NCBI GenBank assembly: GCA_900618795.1
Contig: UYJD01000002.1
Location: 2,363,077 to 2,427,076, forward strand
DNA from: Cyanodermella asteris
Taxonomy: Eukaryota > Ascomycota > Lecanoromycetes > Ostropales > Stictidaceae
Direction of reading: 5' to 3'
Length of the DNA: 64,000 nucleotides
Made by a program: the position numbers and the translations under genes. Below are positions 23,701-34,640 of the stretch, in pieces. The notes beneath the pieces are model-generated. The model ran no database searches. It had not been told where the DNA came from and saw only the letters and a list, made by a program, of their open reading frames with translations. Within the stretch, counting starts at the first letter, position 1. Each line of letters starts with the position of its first letter.

Positions 23701-26700
23701 CCAGGAGTTGAATATTTGATGATATCGCTGACGCTGTGCCTCCAGTATGTTGGCTCAACGGTAAAATGTCAGAGAGGCTTGGAACCAACGTAGTGAACCG
23801 CCACCCAAGACCAAAGCGCGGCACGTGAGCAACGCAGACAGTCTCGGAAGCTGCAAGTTCCGCCGTTGAGCGCTTTTCTTGGCAATTCAATCGTCTGTAC
23901 GTAAAATGTGAAGGCTGTTGGTGTTATGGAGGATGGCAATGGAGGTTAAAGAGCGACTGCGTTGACCGAATATCCGAGAGCAGACCGTCTGTCGCTCTTC
24001 CTTCGAGCTCTCCGAAGAAAAGAAGAGGAAAGAAAAGTGGAGTCGCTACGACGTCGGTGGGGTCAAGATGTCGACTGCCATTGGCTCCAACAGTCTGGAC
24101 AAGTTGGAAGCTACCCCGGATGTGCGCCAATGTGCAAGCTTCGAAGAGATTTCGAAGCGTTCCACTGGCCCCTCACGAGACAACGTATCCCCATCGAGGG
24201 CTCTAGCGGTGTTGCGCCGGTGCCAATTCGGCGACACCAGGCCAACTTCACTTGACACTGCCGACTGGTGGGACTGCTATGTCTCTATTCTTCTTGAGCA
24301 ACACACTGGCTTTTGATCACGAGAACGACCATTCTTTCACACAGGTATGTATGTGTACAGTGGGATGTCTAGCTTTCCCCGCAGTCGGTGGGCTTGACCG
24401 TTGGTAGTGATCTTCCTGTTCCTGTCACCGTCAGCTTGACCGTCACGTGCGACGTCAGATGATCAGTCCAACCCCTTTACGGAACTGTACACGCCTGGCT
24501 ACCTGACAGTCGACCATACACGATCCTTCTCGGCCATTTTGTGTCATCATGGCTACTGTAAGGGCAGTCAAGGGCAACAAGATGGTCGACCAAGCTACAT
24601 TACCAACTTGATCACTACCCGAGTAACAGGCGTTCAGCCTCATGCAAATTGCAGTTGACAACTTGATCCATATGCCCGATGATTTCATTAGGCGGTTTAC
24701 GGGCGTCGTTGGGAGCTGCAAGACTGCAACGCCAACGGCGGTCACTCCAAGGTCGACAACCGCGTGATAGTCTTCTGAGCCGAAGAAGGACAAGATAGAA
24801 TCTCAGTCGACCTTGTCGGCTAGAATACTTGTGAGAGCCAAGGTTAGGTGATGACTATCTACTTTACATGGACGAATGCTGCTACAAGCTGCTTTGTCTG
24901 GCGAGTCGAGCTATCCATGCAGGATTTCTAAACCAGTGCCATCTAACGTGAGGCTTTTAACCGGGATACGACTTGTCAGGAAGCATGATCCCCAAGAGTG
25001 ATTCGCTCATCTGTTTGTGCCTCTTCATCTCACGGGCTCAGTCAGCTGTTAGGTCGCTGTCACGTCTACATGCGGCAAGGCAGCTTATCGAGCCAAGACG
25101 CAGAGCGACTGCCGTGCAGTCAACGGACCGAAATTAGCATCACGGGTCCTCCCATCTTGCGTATTCCTCCTTCAACGTTCTGTGCAAGCCAGCCCGCTGG
25201 AGGATCTAATAGCATCGTGGGGAGTTTAAGCTGATTACCAATCAAGGCATCCTGCTTCCACTATGTTCGTAGAGCGACTCACCTCGGAAGTCAGATGGCC
25301 GTCGCATTTCTTGATTTTTTACCAGGCTGTGCTTTACTGGTGACACTTTCGAGAACATGGTGCATCTCTGTGTCGCTGCCTTGGGATTGTCTGGGGGTTT
25401 AATAGCGATCGGCCATTGGCATCAGTGCGTGCACTGCCTGCTGATGCTAGCAGGCATTAGTATTGGCGACAGGAGAGGTCATCTATACGCGTAGTTCAGG
25501 TCAGCATTAACATGACCATGGTGACCGGTGTAGTATGCACCGATCATCACAGGCGATCTGGCTGGCGCACGCAAAACATGATTGTCTTCGAATCATGTCA
25601 CTCCTGACATGGTGTTGTTCGCCTGCTCGCCAACCGCTATGGCCAGGATTGCGCCGCGCTGGGTTTCATCAGTCTGACGGCTCCACGACGGCAGTTAAAC
25701 GAGCACCACAAGTGCTGCAGCGCTCCAGACCAGGGACTGGCTCGACACTTGCATCGTACTTAGAAGCATGGCATATTCGAGACCACTGGAGGGTCCGAAA
25801 AGAAGTCACTGCAAAGATTTCGTTTGATGAGCGCGACAACCGGAGCGATAGACGTCACGCCGCGCTGCAGATCGAAATCGTCCGAAGCTGAATAGCGGGT
25901 GTATATTGACAATAGCCAATGACTGCAAAGAGCGAGACATGGCTCTCGGGTCCTCACCAGTGGGTGATACAACACTCGGATGTAAGAGATCAGATTCGCC
26001 GTCAGCTTGCTTCGACAGGCAAATTCGATCACCTGCCTGTTTGTCTGTTTCGAAAAGTTGGGGGCCTGAGATGTATATTTCGTACACGCGGCGTATGGTA
26101 CTGCTGGGGATACATCGAAACGTAGTTGGACGCAGGCTGCGGCAACGAGTTAAGCTTGAATCGTGGGTCGTTTCAGGCGGCTCCTACCCCTCGTCAACAG
26201 AGGCAACGACTGGCCGTTTGATCGCTACGCCCCATGCAGGCCCATGGCTGGAGTGAGGCGACTTGGCCGTCGGTTTGTCGGATGTCCTCGTCGAGTTTAT
26301 CCTCGGTAGCGCAGTGTAGCACTGCATTTCAGCAGCGTGGCCGCAACGAGCGCAGACCCCGTGTCGAGGTAGGAGCGACCCAAGAAGTCCCTGACAAGTC
26401 CAGCTGGAAGTCAAAAGAGACAGTGACCGGCTGATGCCAGGCGTGGGCGACAAGGAGGAGTGAAGAGAAGCAAGTCTGAGGAGGTCACGAGTGGAGTTTG
26501 ACGTCGGGCGCACAGGCAGCTCCGGACCGACAAAGACGTCCCCTCATCCTCACTCGTTGCTTCATCAGATTCCATCATCCAAGTATCTGCCTGAGGGCAT
26601 CATAACACGCAAACGACATATCTGGCATCTTCCATCACCTGAGGTCCATTATAGTATCTTCGTCATCCGTTCAAGTTCCGTGGCACCTACAAACGCTTCC

Positions 26701-26972
26701 CGGACAAGCTTCGTTCGACGCGTCGGGTACCGGGGCACTAAATCTAGGTGCTTCAGACACTTTGATCCGAGCTGAAGCTCCACCTCGGCATTGTCATCAT
26801 CAGACACTTCCAGCCCTCTGTATATTCAGCAGCAGGGCAGGCTATCCGCCAGCTCCATCTGATACCGGAGAAGCTACTGGCTGCCTGGCCGAGCAAGACT
26901 GTTGCCCCTCGCTCGACCAAACTCTACATTCCTCCAGTCACACTTCGACCCCGCTCTCTTGAAAGCTTCAAG
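23701..26972. other. 3.3-kb gene-poor stretch
   Basis: This is the shared upstream region of the divergent sugar-transporter and Pkr1 genes. Only short, overlapping open frames occur and none has a motif I recognise. The 150 bases before the Pkr1 ATG are pyrimidine-rich, as expected of a fungal leader. Confidence 0.45.
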
Positions 26973-27506
26973 ATGTCCGCATTCTTCGAAGATCTTTTCA
27001 ACAGCATATTCACACCCGGGCCGACACCCACACTCGTCGTCGCCACCAACGCCGCTTTCGGCGCCCTCCAAGTCGTCCTCCTACTCCTTCTCGCCGGCAC
27101 CCGGTCTATTCACTTTGCGATCCTCTCCGTCCTGTGTGGTGGTCTTTGGTGGGCAATCAACTGGTTCGTCCGCGAAGTGCAGACCCTCAAGGCAGAAGAA
27201 GAGAAGGGAAAGGGATCAGAAGGAAGCTTGAAACCGGGGCCAGGATCAAGTTTGCACAAAGAGCTGAGGGATGCACATCTTGGCCCTGGCGATGGTGCGG
27301 CAGACAGTGAAGATACAGAAACGGAGGCTGAGCAGCGGACAAGGTCGACGCGGAGTGGATCGAGACGAGCTGCTGCGGCTGGGGAAGCCAGTGCCAGTGG
27401 GCTGCGGCCGCAGGCGGATGATGCGAGGAAAAGGACGAGTACTGGGGATGTGAGTGGGACGGATAGTGAGTGGGAAAAGCTGAGCGAAAGCGAGATTAAG
27501 CATTGA
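26973..27506 (+). CDS. pkr1: V-type ATPase assembly factor Pkr1
   Basis: A single exon of 177 residues. The N-terminal 75 residues match the Pkr1 family: a short amphipathic start (MSAFFEDLFNSIFTPGPTP), then two hydrophobic segments (about 20-42 and 47-66) around the IHFAILS and LWWAINWFV motifs. In yeast Pkr1 sits in the ER membrane and helps assemble the Vo sector of the V-ATPase. The yeast protein is about 120 residues; here the extra length is a hydrophilic C-terminal tail rich in Glu, Ser, Gly and Arg, probably cytosolic and disordered. The gene converges with the asparaginase gene, 259 bp apart. Confidence 0.88.
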   Translation: MSAFFEDLFNSIFTPGPTPTLVVATNAAFGALQVVLLLLLAGTRSIHFAILSVLCGGLWWAINWFVREVQTLKAEEEKGKGSEGSLKPGPGSSLHKELRDAHLGPGDGAADSEDTETEAEQRTRSTRSGSRRAAAAGEASASGLRPQADDARKRTSTGDVSGTDSEWEKLSESEIKH

Positions 27507-27765
27507 TAAGACATCGCGGTTCGTCAGAGGCTGCAAACCGTTGGACGATCCACGGGACTGCGATGGTGAAGGGTTCAGGAGACTGGGCGAAGAGCATCAG
27601 CTAGCAGAATGCACGATATTGAAAGACTCAAATGGACAATTCGATATCCCGCATTGCGAGTCTATATAAGTGAAAAGAATCTAACCGAAGCCGAAAAGTG
27701 CAATGCTAACTCCAGAAAGACCGTTGAAATCATCAAACAGCGCCGCTGTGCGCACGTTTGCCAGC

Positions 27766-29142
27766 TCAGTATTCATCCCTGAATACCATCATCCTATGCT
27801 TACCCTCATCATCAACCCAAGCCCTGAACATGCCTCCACAGTTCAGATCGTAGGCAACCTTGCCAACACCGTTGACAAGCTCAATGCCAATGGTGCCACC
27901 CTCTCCCTCGCCGGTGTGGCCCCATCTGTCGCCGGCGCTTTGCTGCATCTCGCCACCTGGACCGATGATCTGAGTCAAAGCAGATTGCAGAGAGCATTGC
28001 GGCGCAGAGGAGAAGCGCACGACAGCACCAGCAGTGCGGGTTGCCGAGAGCCTCAAGAAGCTGTCACCGTTGCCCGTCCCAGACATTCCCACTGCTTGGA
28101 CTGATTCTCGTGGGGTAGAATCCTTCTCTGCGGGCTCGGGGGGTGTGATGGTGCCATCGGGGGCCATGATGCCGAGGTTTGTGGCCAATGACGACGGCAT
28201 GCAAGAGGCAAGCGTAGGTTTGAGGGATGCTGGGATGAGAGCGGCGATCGGAGGGGAGACACGAGGAACCTTGGGTGTGATGGCTATGCTTGATGCCGGC
28301 TTGGTCCATTCTTCAGCCCAGAAGCCAGCGCCGAAGGTTGGAGTATCGCCGATGCGACCTGGCAGTTTGTTTGTCAAGCCACCGGTGCTGGTAGCCACTG
28401 CTATGGTGCCGTACTTGTCGAGGCAGACGGCACCAACGGTTCCTTGGGGAAGATACTCCTTGCCGTCCCAGTGCGCGTTCGGTCCCCAGTACTCGCTGGC
28501 GATTTCAGCCAATTCTGGAAGACCTTCAAGTTCGTCAAAGGCGGTGCCATCTCCCTGGCCAGACAAGTCGGCTTCTTCCTCACGCTTCAAGCCGCGCTTG
28601 TGCTCCTCCCATCGTCGACGAGTCCAATGATAATCCTCATCAACAATGTCAAGCTTCCACTCCTTGGCCAGCTCGGTGGCAGTCTCTCCGCCGATGAAGA
28701 CATGGCCCTGGGCACCACCTCTCTCTCCACCGCTATCTTCGGCGATACGCACAGCTTTTCCGCCGTCCGTCTCGCCGCGAACCAGAATCTCGCGTGCAAG
28801 CTTGATTGGGTTCTTGACCTTCTTGACCAGCGTTACACCGCAGCCACGCTTGCGATAACCACGTGAGACCATGACGGAGGCCTCCAGCTCAATGGTGCCA
28901 GCGCGGGTAAAGACGGCTCCACGGCCACAATTGAACAGAGGATCATCCTCCAGCCGCGTCACGGCATGGACAACAGCATCCAGGGCAGTGGCTCCCGATT
29001 CGAGCAACTCGGACGTGGACTTTGTGTATTGTAGAAGAGAATGACGGTATGCCTTGTAGGCAGCGGGGGGCAAGTTCTCACGGAGGATGTTGCCCGCACC
29101 GCCGTGGATGATCAGCCGGGGCTTGATCTCCGACTTTGCCAT
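27766..29142 (-). CDS. Ntn-hydrolase family L-asparaginase/isoaspartyl peptidase
   Basis: A single exon of 458 residues from the ATG at 29142 (MAKSEIKPRLIIHGGAG). An in-frame ATG at 29214 would add 24 residues, but the family normally starts close to the LIIHGGAG motif. Other family features are NCGRGAVFTRAG and ELEASVM, the autocleavage/nucleophile site GTVGAV with the catalytic Thr at about 235, ATSTGG, and NKLPGRIGDTPTFGAG with the Gly residues that bind substrate. Such enzymes cleave themselves before the Thr and hydrolyse asparagine or beta-aspartyl peptides. Compared with the roughly 310-residue core there is a charged insert before the cleavage site and a Pro/Ser-rich insert (about 300-365) before GMSGTGNGDSFLR, both common in fungal copies. 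The protein is probably cytosolic. Confidence 0.9.
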   Translation of the reverse strand: MAKSEIKPRLIIHGGAGNILRENLPPAAYKAYRHSLLQYTKSTSELLESGATALDAVVHAVTRLEDDPLFNCGRGAVFTRAGTIELEASVMVSRGYRKRGCGVTLVKKVKNPIKLAREILVRGETDGGKAVRIAEDSGGERGGAQGHVFIGGETATELAKEWKLDIVDEDYHWTRRRWEEHKRGLKREEEADLSGQGDGTAFDELEGLPELAEIASEYWGPNAHWDGKEYLPQGTVGAVCLDKYGTIAVATSTGGLTNKLPGRIGDTPTFGAGFWAEEWTKPASSIAITPKVPRVSPPIAALIPASLKPTLASCMPSSLATNLGIMAPDGTITPPEPAEKDSTPRESVQAVGMSGTGNGDSFLRLSATRTAGAVVRFSSAPQCSLQSALTQIIGPGGEMQQSAGDRWGHTGEGEGGTIGIELVNGVGKVAYDLNCGGMFRAWVDDEGKHRMMVFRDEY

Positions 29143-29689
29143 TGTGTGTAGGGGGGGATAGGAAAGGAAAGGACGTTGTGAAGAAGGGAGAAGGGGAGTT
29201 GCTAGATGGGCCATGTTGTCAGGACCAGGGTGGGCTGTCAACTCTTTATACTACGGCTACCACGTCCTTATCGGTTCCGGCGCAATATCGCCAGCCAGCC
29301 AGCATCAGAGCTCGGGTCGATCAGACCGGGAACCAGCACACAGAAAACAAACCATTCTCAGATAGGATGAATGGATGCTACGGCGATTTGTGTGGTGTCC
29401 TGGGTACATTCGGGTCAGGAAAAGAGCGGTAGGCGCCTCATTGGTCGCAGCGCTTATTTTCGGTGTTTTCTGGCTGTTTGCGCTTAACCTTTCGATTCAT
29501 CCTACCCTTCACTGTCAGACTACTCCACCATCGCGACACCGAAAATTTCCTCTTACGGGTATTCCTACTCTTCACGACACACGAATGCCTGCCATGCATC
29601 CCACGGGCTTGTCTCGCCTTGCTGGACCTTCCTTTCACTGTATTGTTTCCAGACAGCACTGGGCGGGGTTCGCTTGCGACACAATGCCA

Positions 29690-30528
29690 ACTTCTCGTGC
29701 TCGCGTTATGCCTGCACACGGCGGGCAATAGTATGCAGCTCGTCTCGCCGTGGCCGACCCCTACCGGCCCTAGCATATGGCCGGTGGCATGGCTAGCACC
29801 AGCGGGGACACGAAATGTAGATACACCTGGGATTGCTAACGAACCACCGATCTGTGAATTCAGTCTTGCTTTTGCATCGGTAGCTTTTTCGTCACGTTAA
29901 CAGTCGAGAAGACCAGAAATGAGCAGTCGCAAGCCATGAGTTGACGCGTCGATGCCATCTTGCCACACAGAGCTGAGGACTGTTTCGACACAGTGATCAA
30001 TGCCTCTTACTCCGGATTATAGCCAGAATCTTATTGGCGTACTTTGACAGAGCCAGGGGTGGAACATCCATCAGCATGGCTCTGCGCAGCCACTTCCTCT
30101 GCCTTTTGTAGATCATCAACGGTCTTGTGATTGCCTTTCAATGCACTTCAAATAAAATTGGCTGCATCCGCAAGCGAACCGGCGCCGAGCGTTATGATGG
30201 TATTGGCCGAACACGAGCGGGCTTCATCCGCCACCTGCAAACATTCTTGGAATATGGTGTGAGACGTCATGCCAACTCGTACGCCGCAAATGCGAGACCC
30301 GAGAGCGGAAGTTAAATGAGCGAGATTGTCGGACGTCTTTGACAAGATCCTGCTGGCAATAGTGTAGATGCGTGCATCCTGCCCAATGTGGTTCAAAACA
30401 GCTTGATCAAAGGGGGGGCCATAACTGGGTTTTGACACGTCCAAAGCCAGGCCCGAAACGTCGGTTGTGTTTCCGAATCTCTCATGCATTGGAAGTGGGT
30501 CGGTTGGTTTCCTTTGGGTGGCTGCCAT
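29690..30528 (-). pseudogene. Decayed iron-alcohol dehydrogenase/maleylacetate reductase-like gene
   Basis: The N-terminal 126 codons from the ATG at 30528 are intact and typical of the family: a start region with YGPPFDQAVLNHIGQ, then RICGVRVGM, and the nucleotide-binding ITLGAGSLADAAN. An in-frame TGA (30148-30150) follows, after which the same frame still reads family-like sequence (NHKTVDDLQKAEEVAAQSHA). About 60 residues are then missing near 30030 and the frame shifts. Sequence resumes as FWL(stop)SGVRGIDHCVETV, with TAA at 30017-30019, then GLRLLISGLLDC(stop), with TAA at 29897-29899, and finally PAGASHATGHMLGPVGVGHG and ETSCILLPAVC before homology is lost. Intact members have about 380-400 residues and reduce maleylacetate or related substrates. 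Several independent lesions make a sequencing error unlikely. Confidence 0.82.
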
Positions 30529-31206
30529 CGTGTTCAAGTAATGGCTGGGAAGCACCTTTGGCAGGTCTCCAGAGAACTTGGTTGAGGAGGGTAGTGATCA
30601 GATGATGCAGTAAAAGAGCAACACGCCATCGTCTTATGTACAGTATTCGGGAAGACCTTGATTCATCATATTATAACAGGCTTCTATTCTCGACAGAAAA
30701 GGGACGCACAATTCGGGCTGAGCGGAGGCAGTTTCCGGAGCGGCGATGTGTTCACCATGGCGCTCACTTAGCAAGTAGCGCAGAAACGCGGTCTTTCGCG
30801 GCATTTGCGCATTTGTTTCCTTGATTCTTTGGAATCTGTTCGATCACTTTGAATACCAGGAGCCTTTGCTCCGTCTGAAACGTGGGACGAAGGGTCAAAA
30901 GCGGGCATGGTAGAGTAGGGCAGTTATATGAGACTTTATGCTCTAGAGTCGTGACAGAAGCTCATTTAGCTGCAGACTAATGGCCAGCAGGTGTTTGATC
31001 AGGCTTGGTACGCATACCACCGAGGTGGTTGTTATTGAAAAGGTAGCTCGGTTGACGATCAGGATGGCGGCCGCCTCTTGTGTCAGCTCGCCTAGCGTGT
31101 CGTAGCTCCGTTCGACACATTCGGCATATGCCTTCTTCACAATCACTATCCACACAACCCCTCGCAGCGCGTGCCATGCGCACTGCTACCTTTCTCCGTT
31201 ACTGCC
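30529..31206. other. Intergenic region upstream of SEC8
   Basis: 678 bp with no recognisable coding signal. The right part is the presumed SEC8 promoter and leader. The left part would have been the promoter of the decayed dehydrogenase gene. Confidence 0.55.
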
Positions 31207-34200
31207 ATGTCGTACGGGCGCAACGGAGCCAATGGCTATAGCAATGGCTACGGCGGTGGAGGCTATGGAGGAGGCGGATACGGCGCAACAGGTGGAGGAT
31301 ACGGCCAGGAACGAACAAATCGATACGGGAACTCCACAGACGATGGTCCTTACGCATCACGGACTGCTAGAACCGGCGGCTACGGTGGTTTTGGTCCATC
31401 TGAGCAGTCAAGCGATCGGCCGCGCACACCCAACTATGGCGCGACTAGCCCCAACCCTGCAGGAGCCAGAGCATCCCCGGCGGAGGGTTTTCGCGGGCCA
31501 GGAGCGAGGAGGAGGAATCAATCGAATGTGACTGGACTAGCTGTACCAGGCGGTGATGAAAGAAGGCGGACATACTTCGGAACCGGGCATGGCGCAAAAT
31601 CGCTGGAAGAGGTCGTGCAGCATATCATGGATCAGTGGGCAGTCCTGGCCAACGATGATTGTGTGCCTATACATGTGGCAATGCAGCTGCAGGATCACAG
31701 CTCTTTAGGACGAGGGGCCGACCATGCCGACTTTCTCAAGACCGCCGACCAGCTGCAAACAGCTTTGAAAGCTATAGTCAACGAGCATCATCAAGGCTTC
31801 AACTCGTCCATCGGTACATTTCACAAGATCCAGACCAGCATCCAGCAATCGCAACACAAAGTGAGAGTCCTGAAGACATCGCTGGACGATGCAAAAGCAA
31901 ATTTGACCACCGCAAAACCAGAGCTCACAGGTCTGGCAGCTTCGTCTCGCAGCTATGATGAAATGTTGGACATCCTTGGACAGATTGAGAAGCTTCAGGC
32001 TATCCCTGAACAGCTCGACACCAAGATCTCGGACAAACACTTCCTCAGTGCTGTTGATGTATTGCAGGATGGTCTGCGTCTGATACGCAACGACCAACTC
32101 GAAAACATAGGCGCACTCTCTGACCTCCGTTCATATTTGGACAGCCAGGAAACGTCACTCACAGACATTTTGGTTGAAGAGCTCCACGACCACCTCTACC
32201 TCAAATCTCCTTACTGCCAGGACAGATGGAAGGCCTACATCGAGGACCAAGGGGGACTGCCGACTGGAGACTCGCCGCTCATCACCCGTACGGGTGGTAT
32301 TCGTCCCGTGATGCGCTTCCTTGCTCAACTTGATACCAAGTCGGTACCCATGGATGACACCTCGCGTAATATCGAGACGGATAGCTTCCAATATATCCAC
32401 GTGATCATCGAAGCATTGAACAAGCTTGGACGACTTGAGGCCGTGGTCGATCGTATAGAGCAAAGACTGCCAATAGAGCTTTTTGCCGTGGTCGAAAAGA
32501 CAAATCAAGAGGTCGACACTAGGCATCCAGCATCCTCCCGATCCAACAAACCTGCAGAGAGATCAAGATCATACTTTGATATTGGCCGAATCGACGTTAA
32601 TCAAGACATTCTCAACGATTTGCTATACACCCTCTACTCGAAATTCGAGGCCATTGCTGAGGGGCATCGCGCTGTGCACGAGGTCATCAACGGTATCATC
32701 TCACGTGAAAGAATTAAGAAGTCTGACACATTACTCAGCGGTTTCAAGGAGTTGTGGAAGCTGTTCCAAAGCGAGATAAGATCTCTTCTACACGACTATC
32801 TCGCTTCCACCAGCAGCGCGTACTCAGCCTCCAGAGAGCACCCTTCTATGAATACGAATGTGTTCCATCGGGTACCGCGAGATAAATCAAAGGGAATATT
32901 CAAGCTCCGCGAACTGAGCAAGAAGTCAAGTCAAGTTGCTAGCGAGCAAGAAGATCTTGACAAGATTTTACAAGCATCTGTGCCGGGATTGGTCTCGAAA
33001 TCATATAGGCAATCGGTAATCCGAGACACCGACTCCACATCTGCAACGGACACAAGAGCTGTCACTCATCGCATGCTGGTCGAGCCCAGCGTGTTCAACA
33101 TTAGCCTACTCCTCCCTCCTTCCCTACTTTTCCTGAATCGACTCAAAGAAGTCCTACCTGCAAATTCTGATATTCCCGCGAGCACTCTCACATCATTCCT
33201 CGACAAGTTTCTCATCGACGTTTTCAATTCCCAACTCGAGGAGACTGTCAATGACCTTTGCGCGCAAGTCTTTGCCGACGCCGATGCGTATCAGCAAGAT
33301 GCACATTGGGAAGAACACTCTCGCAAGCCAATTTTCCGCGGCACGGTATCCTTCTTCTACCTCATCAAAGCATTTTGCCGGATGCTCGATCACGTGCCAC
33401 AAGACGAAAGCTTTTCAGAGCTCATGCTTGGTCAGTTACAGACCTATCTGAAGAACTGCACTAGCTGGTACACTGGCCTTGTCTCCCGAGCCCAAGATGA
33501 TGGCCGGGGACTTCAGCTCAAGCCCGCAGCTGCAGCGGTTGAAAATGGTGATTTCAACGAGATTCTCCGGACGCTCCTCAGCAGCGACACCAACGAGAAG
33601 CGGCAGGAAGCAATCAAAGGCGAAGTCGAAGATCTTATCGAGCAAGGAGGGCAGATTACCTCAGATTTCGTCAACATTGTCTCCGACCCACGCACAGTCG
33701 GCAGTCTATGTCTTTTGTACAACTCCCTCCAATGGCTCGCCAGCCATCTCGAAAAGCTCCGCCACGTCGTCAAAGACGACCAACTCCCAAAACCCAGCAT
33801 CGAAATGCCCCACGGCCGCAAATCCCACCGCTGGAGCCTGCTCGGCCTCGGCATCCGCGGCGAGAACGACCAGCCAATCTACCTGCAAATGTCCTCCGAA
33901 GGCGTCGGTCAATTCGATAAGATCGCATCGGCGTACCGCACGCTCGCCAAGAAAGCTCTCTTCACGTTACATGTCGACGTCCGGTACGGCGCCATGCATA
34001 TGCTCTCGCGCGTGCTCGAAGCGCACTATCACCTCAATCAACCCAGCAATGAGCCCGACACGGCAATCAAGAGCCTCAATGCCGATATGCTGGCCAGCGA
34101 CGAGTCGCTGGCGGATCTCCTCCCGGCAACGGAGTATCAGTTCATGACCGCCGGCACGGACCTGCTGATCGATAGCTACTTGGTCGCGAACGCGCATCGT

Positions 34201-34530
34201 ATCACGCTCATGAACAAGAATGGCTGCGATCGAATGTTGCTCAATATTCTCGTGCTGCAGCAGGGACTGAAGAACTTTGAACGAGACATTAGCTTGACAC
34301 GTGCGCGAAGCTTCTTTGGCTACTTTGCCGACGGGATCGAGAAGCTGGTGGAGAAGGCGCAGGAGACGGGTGGTGAAGGGATGGAGATTAGTCTTGAGGA
34401 GGTTAATGTCCTGGTCAAGCTGATCTACAGCGAGGAGTTGAGGAACGAGAATCGCGAGTTGCAGGAGAAGGCAAAGAGGACGATGGATGATTACATGTTG
34501 CAGCTCACGGAAGCCATGTGGGCGCTATAG
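31207..34530 (+). CDS. sec8: Exocyst complex component Sec8
   Basis: A single exon of 1107 residues. The frame opens at a GTG (31171), but the ATG at 31207 (MSYGRNGANGYSNGYGGG) is the plausible start. The first 130 residues are Gly/Tyr-rich and probably disordered. The Sec8 N-terminal domain follows (about 135-275: LEEVVQHIMDQWAVLANDDC, then QLQDHSS...FHKIQTSIQQSQHKVRVLK), a coiled region that packs with Sec6/Sec10 partners in other species. The rest is the long helical rod of CATCHR-type tethers, ending EKAKRTMDDYMLQLTEAMWAL. Sec8 tethers secretory vesicles at the plasma membrane of growing hyphal tips. The Gly-rich arm is an addition to the yeast form. The gene converges with NEO1, only 110 bp between stop codons. 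Confidence 0.93.
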   Translation: MSYGRNGANGYSNGYGGGGYGGGGYGATGGGYGQERTNRYGNSTDDGPYASRTARTGGYGGFGPSEQSSDRPRTPNYGATSPNPAGARASPAEGFRGPGARRRNQSNVTGLAVPGGDERRRTYFGTGHGAKSLEEVVQHIMDQWAVLANDDCVPIHVAMQLQDHSSLGRGADHADFLKTADQLQTALKAIVNEHHQGFNSSIGTFHKIQTSIQQSQHKVRVLKTSLDDAKANLTTAKPELTGLAASSRSYDEMLDILGQIEKLQAIPEQLDTKISDKHFLSAVDVLQDGLRLIRNDQLENIGALSDLRSYLDSQETSLTDILVEELHDHLYLKSPYCQDRWKAYIEDQGGLPTGDSPLITRTGGIRPVMRFLAQLDTKSVPMDDTSRNIETDSFQYIHVIIEALNKLGRLEAVVDRIEQRLPIELFAVVEKTNQEVDTRHPASSRSNKPAERSRSYFDIGRIDVNQDILNDLLYTLYSKFEAIAEGHRAVHEVINGIISRERIKKSDTLLSGFKELWKLFQSEIRSLLHDYLASTSSAYSASREHPSMNTNVFHRVPRDKSKGIFKLRELSKKSSQVASEQEDLDKILQASVPGLVSKSYRQSVIRDTDSTSATDTRAVTHRMLVEPSVFNISLLLPPSLLFLNRLKEVLPANSDIPASTLTSFLDKFLIDVFNSQLEETVNDLCAQVFADADAYQQDAHWEEHSRKPIFRGTVSFFYLIKAFCRMLDHVPQDESFSELMLGQLQTYLKNCTSWYTGLVSRAQDDGRGLQLKPAAAAVENGDFNEILRTLLSSDTNEKRQEAIKGEVEDLIEQGGQITSDFVNIVSDPRTVGSLCLLYNSLQWLASHLEKLRHVVKDDQLPKPSIEMPHGRKSHRWSLLGLGIRGENDQPIYLQMSSEGVGQFDKIASAYRTLAKKALFTLHVDVRYGAMHMLSRVLEAHYHLNQPSNEPDTAIKSLNADMLASDESLADLLPATEYQFMTAGTDLLIDSYLVANAHRITLMNKNGCDRMLLNILVLQQGLKNFERDISLTRARSFFGYFADGIEKLVEKAQETGGEGMEISLEEVNVLVKLIYSEELRNENRELQEKAKRTMDDYMLQLTEAMWAL

Positions 34531-34640
34531 ATTCAAAAGCACAACACGAATTGAATGCTTGCTCATGATATCAGCGATCTGGTGAAGACTTGAATCAGTC
34601 AAAGGTGATAGGATGTTTACGATGCAAGCTATTCTCTATA

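Noticed and set aside
31171-31206. Upstream extension of SEC8 from a GTG
   Set aside because: Nuclear fungal genes start at ATG; the ATG at 31207 begins the Gly-rich arm.
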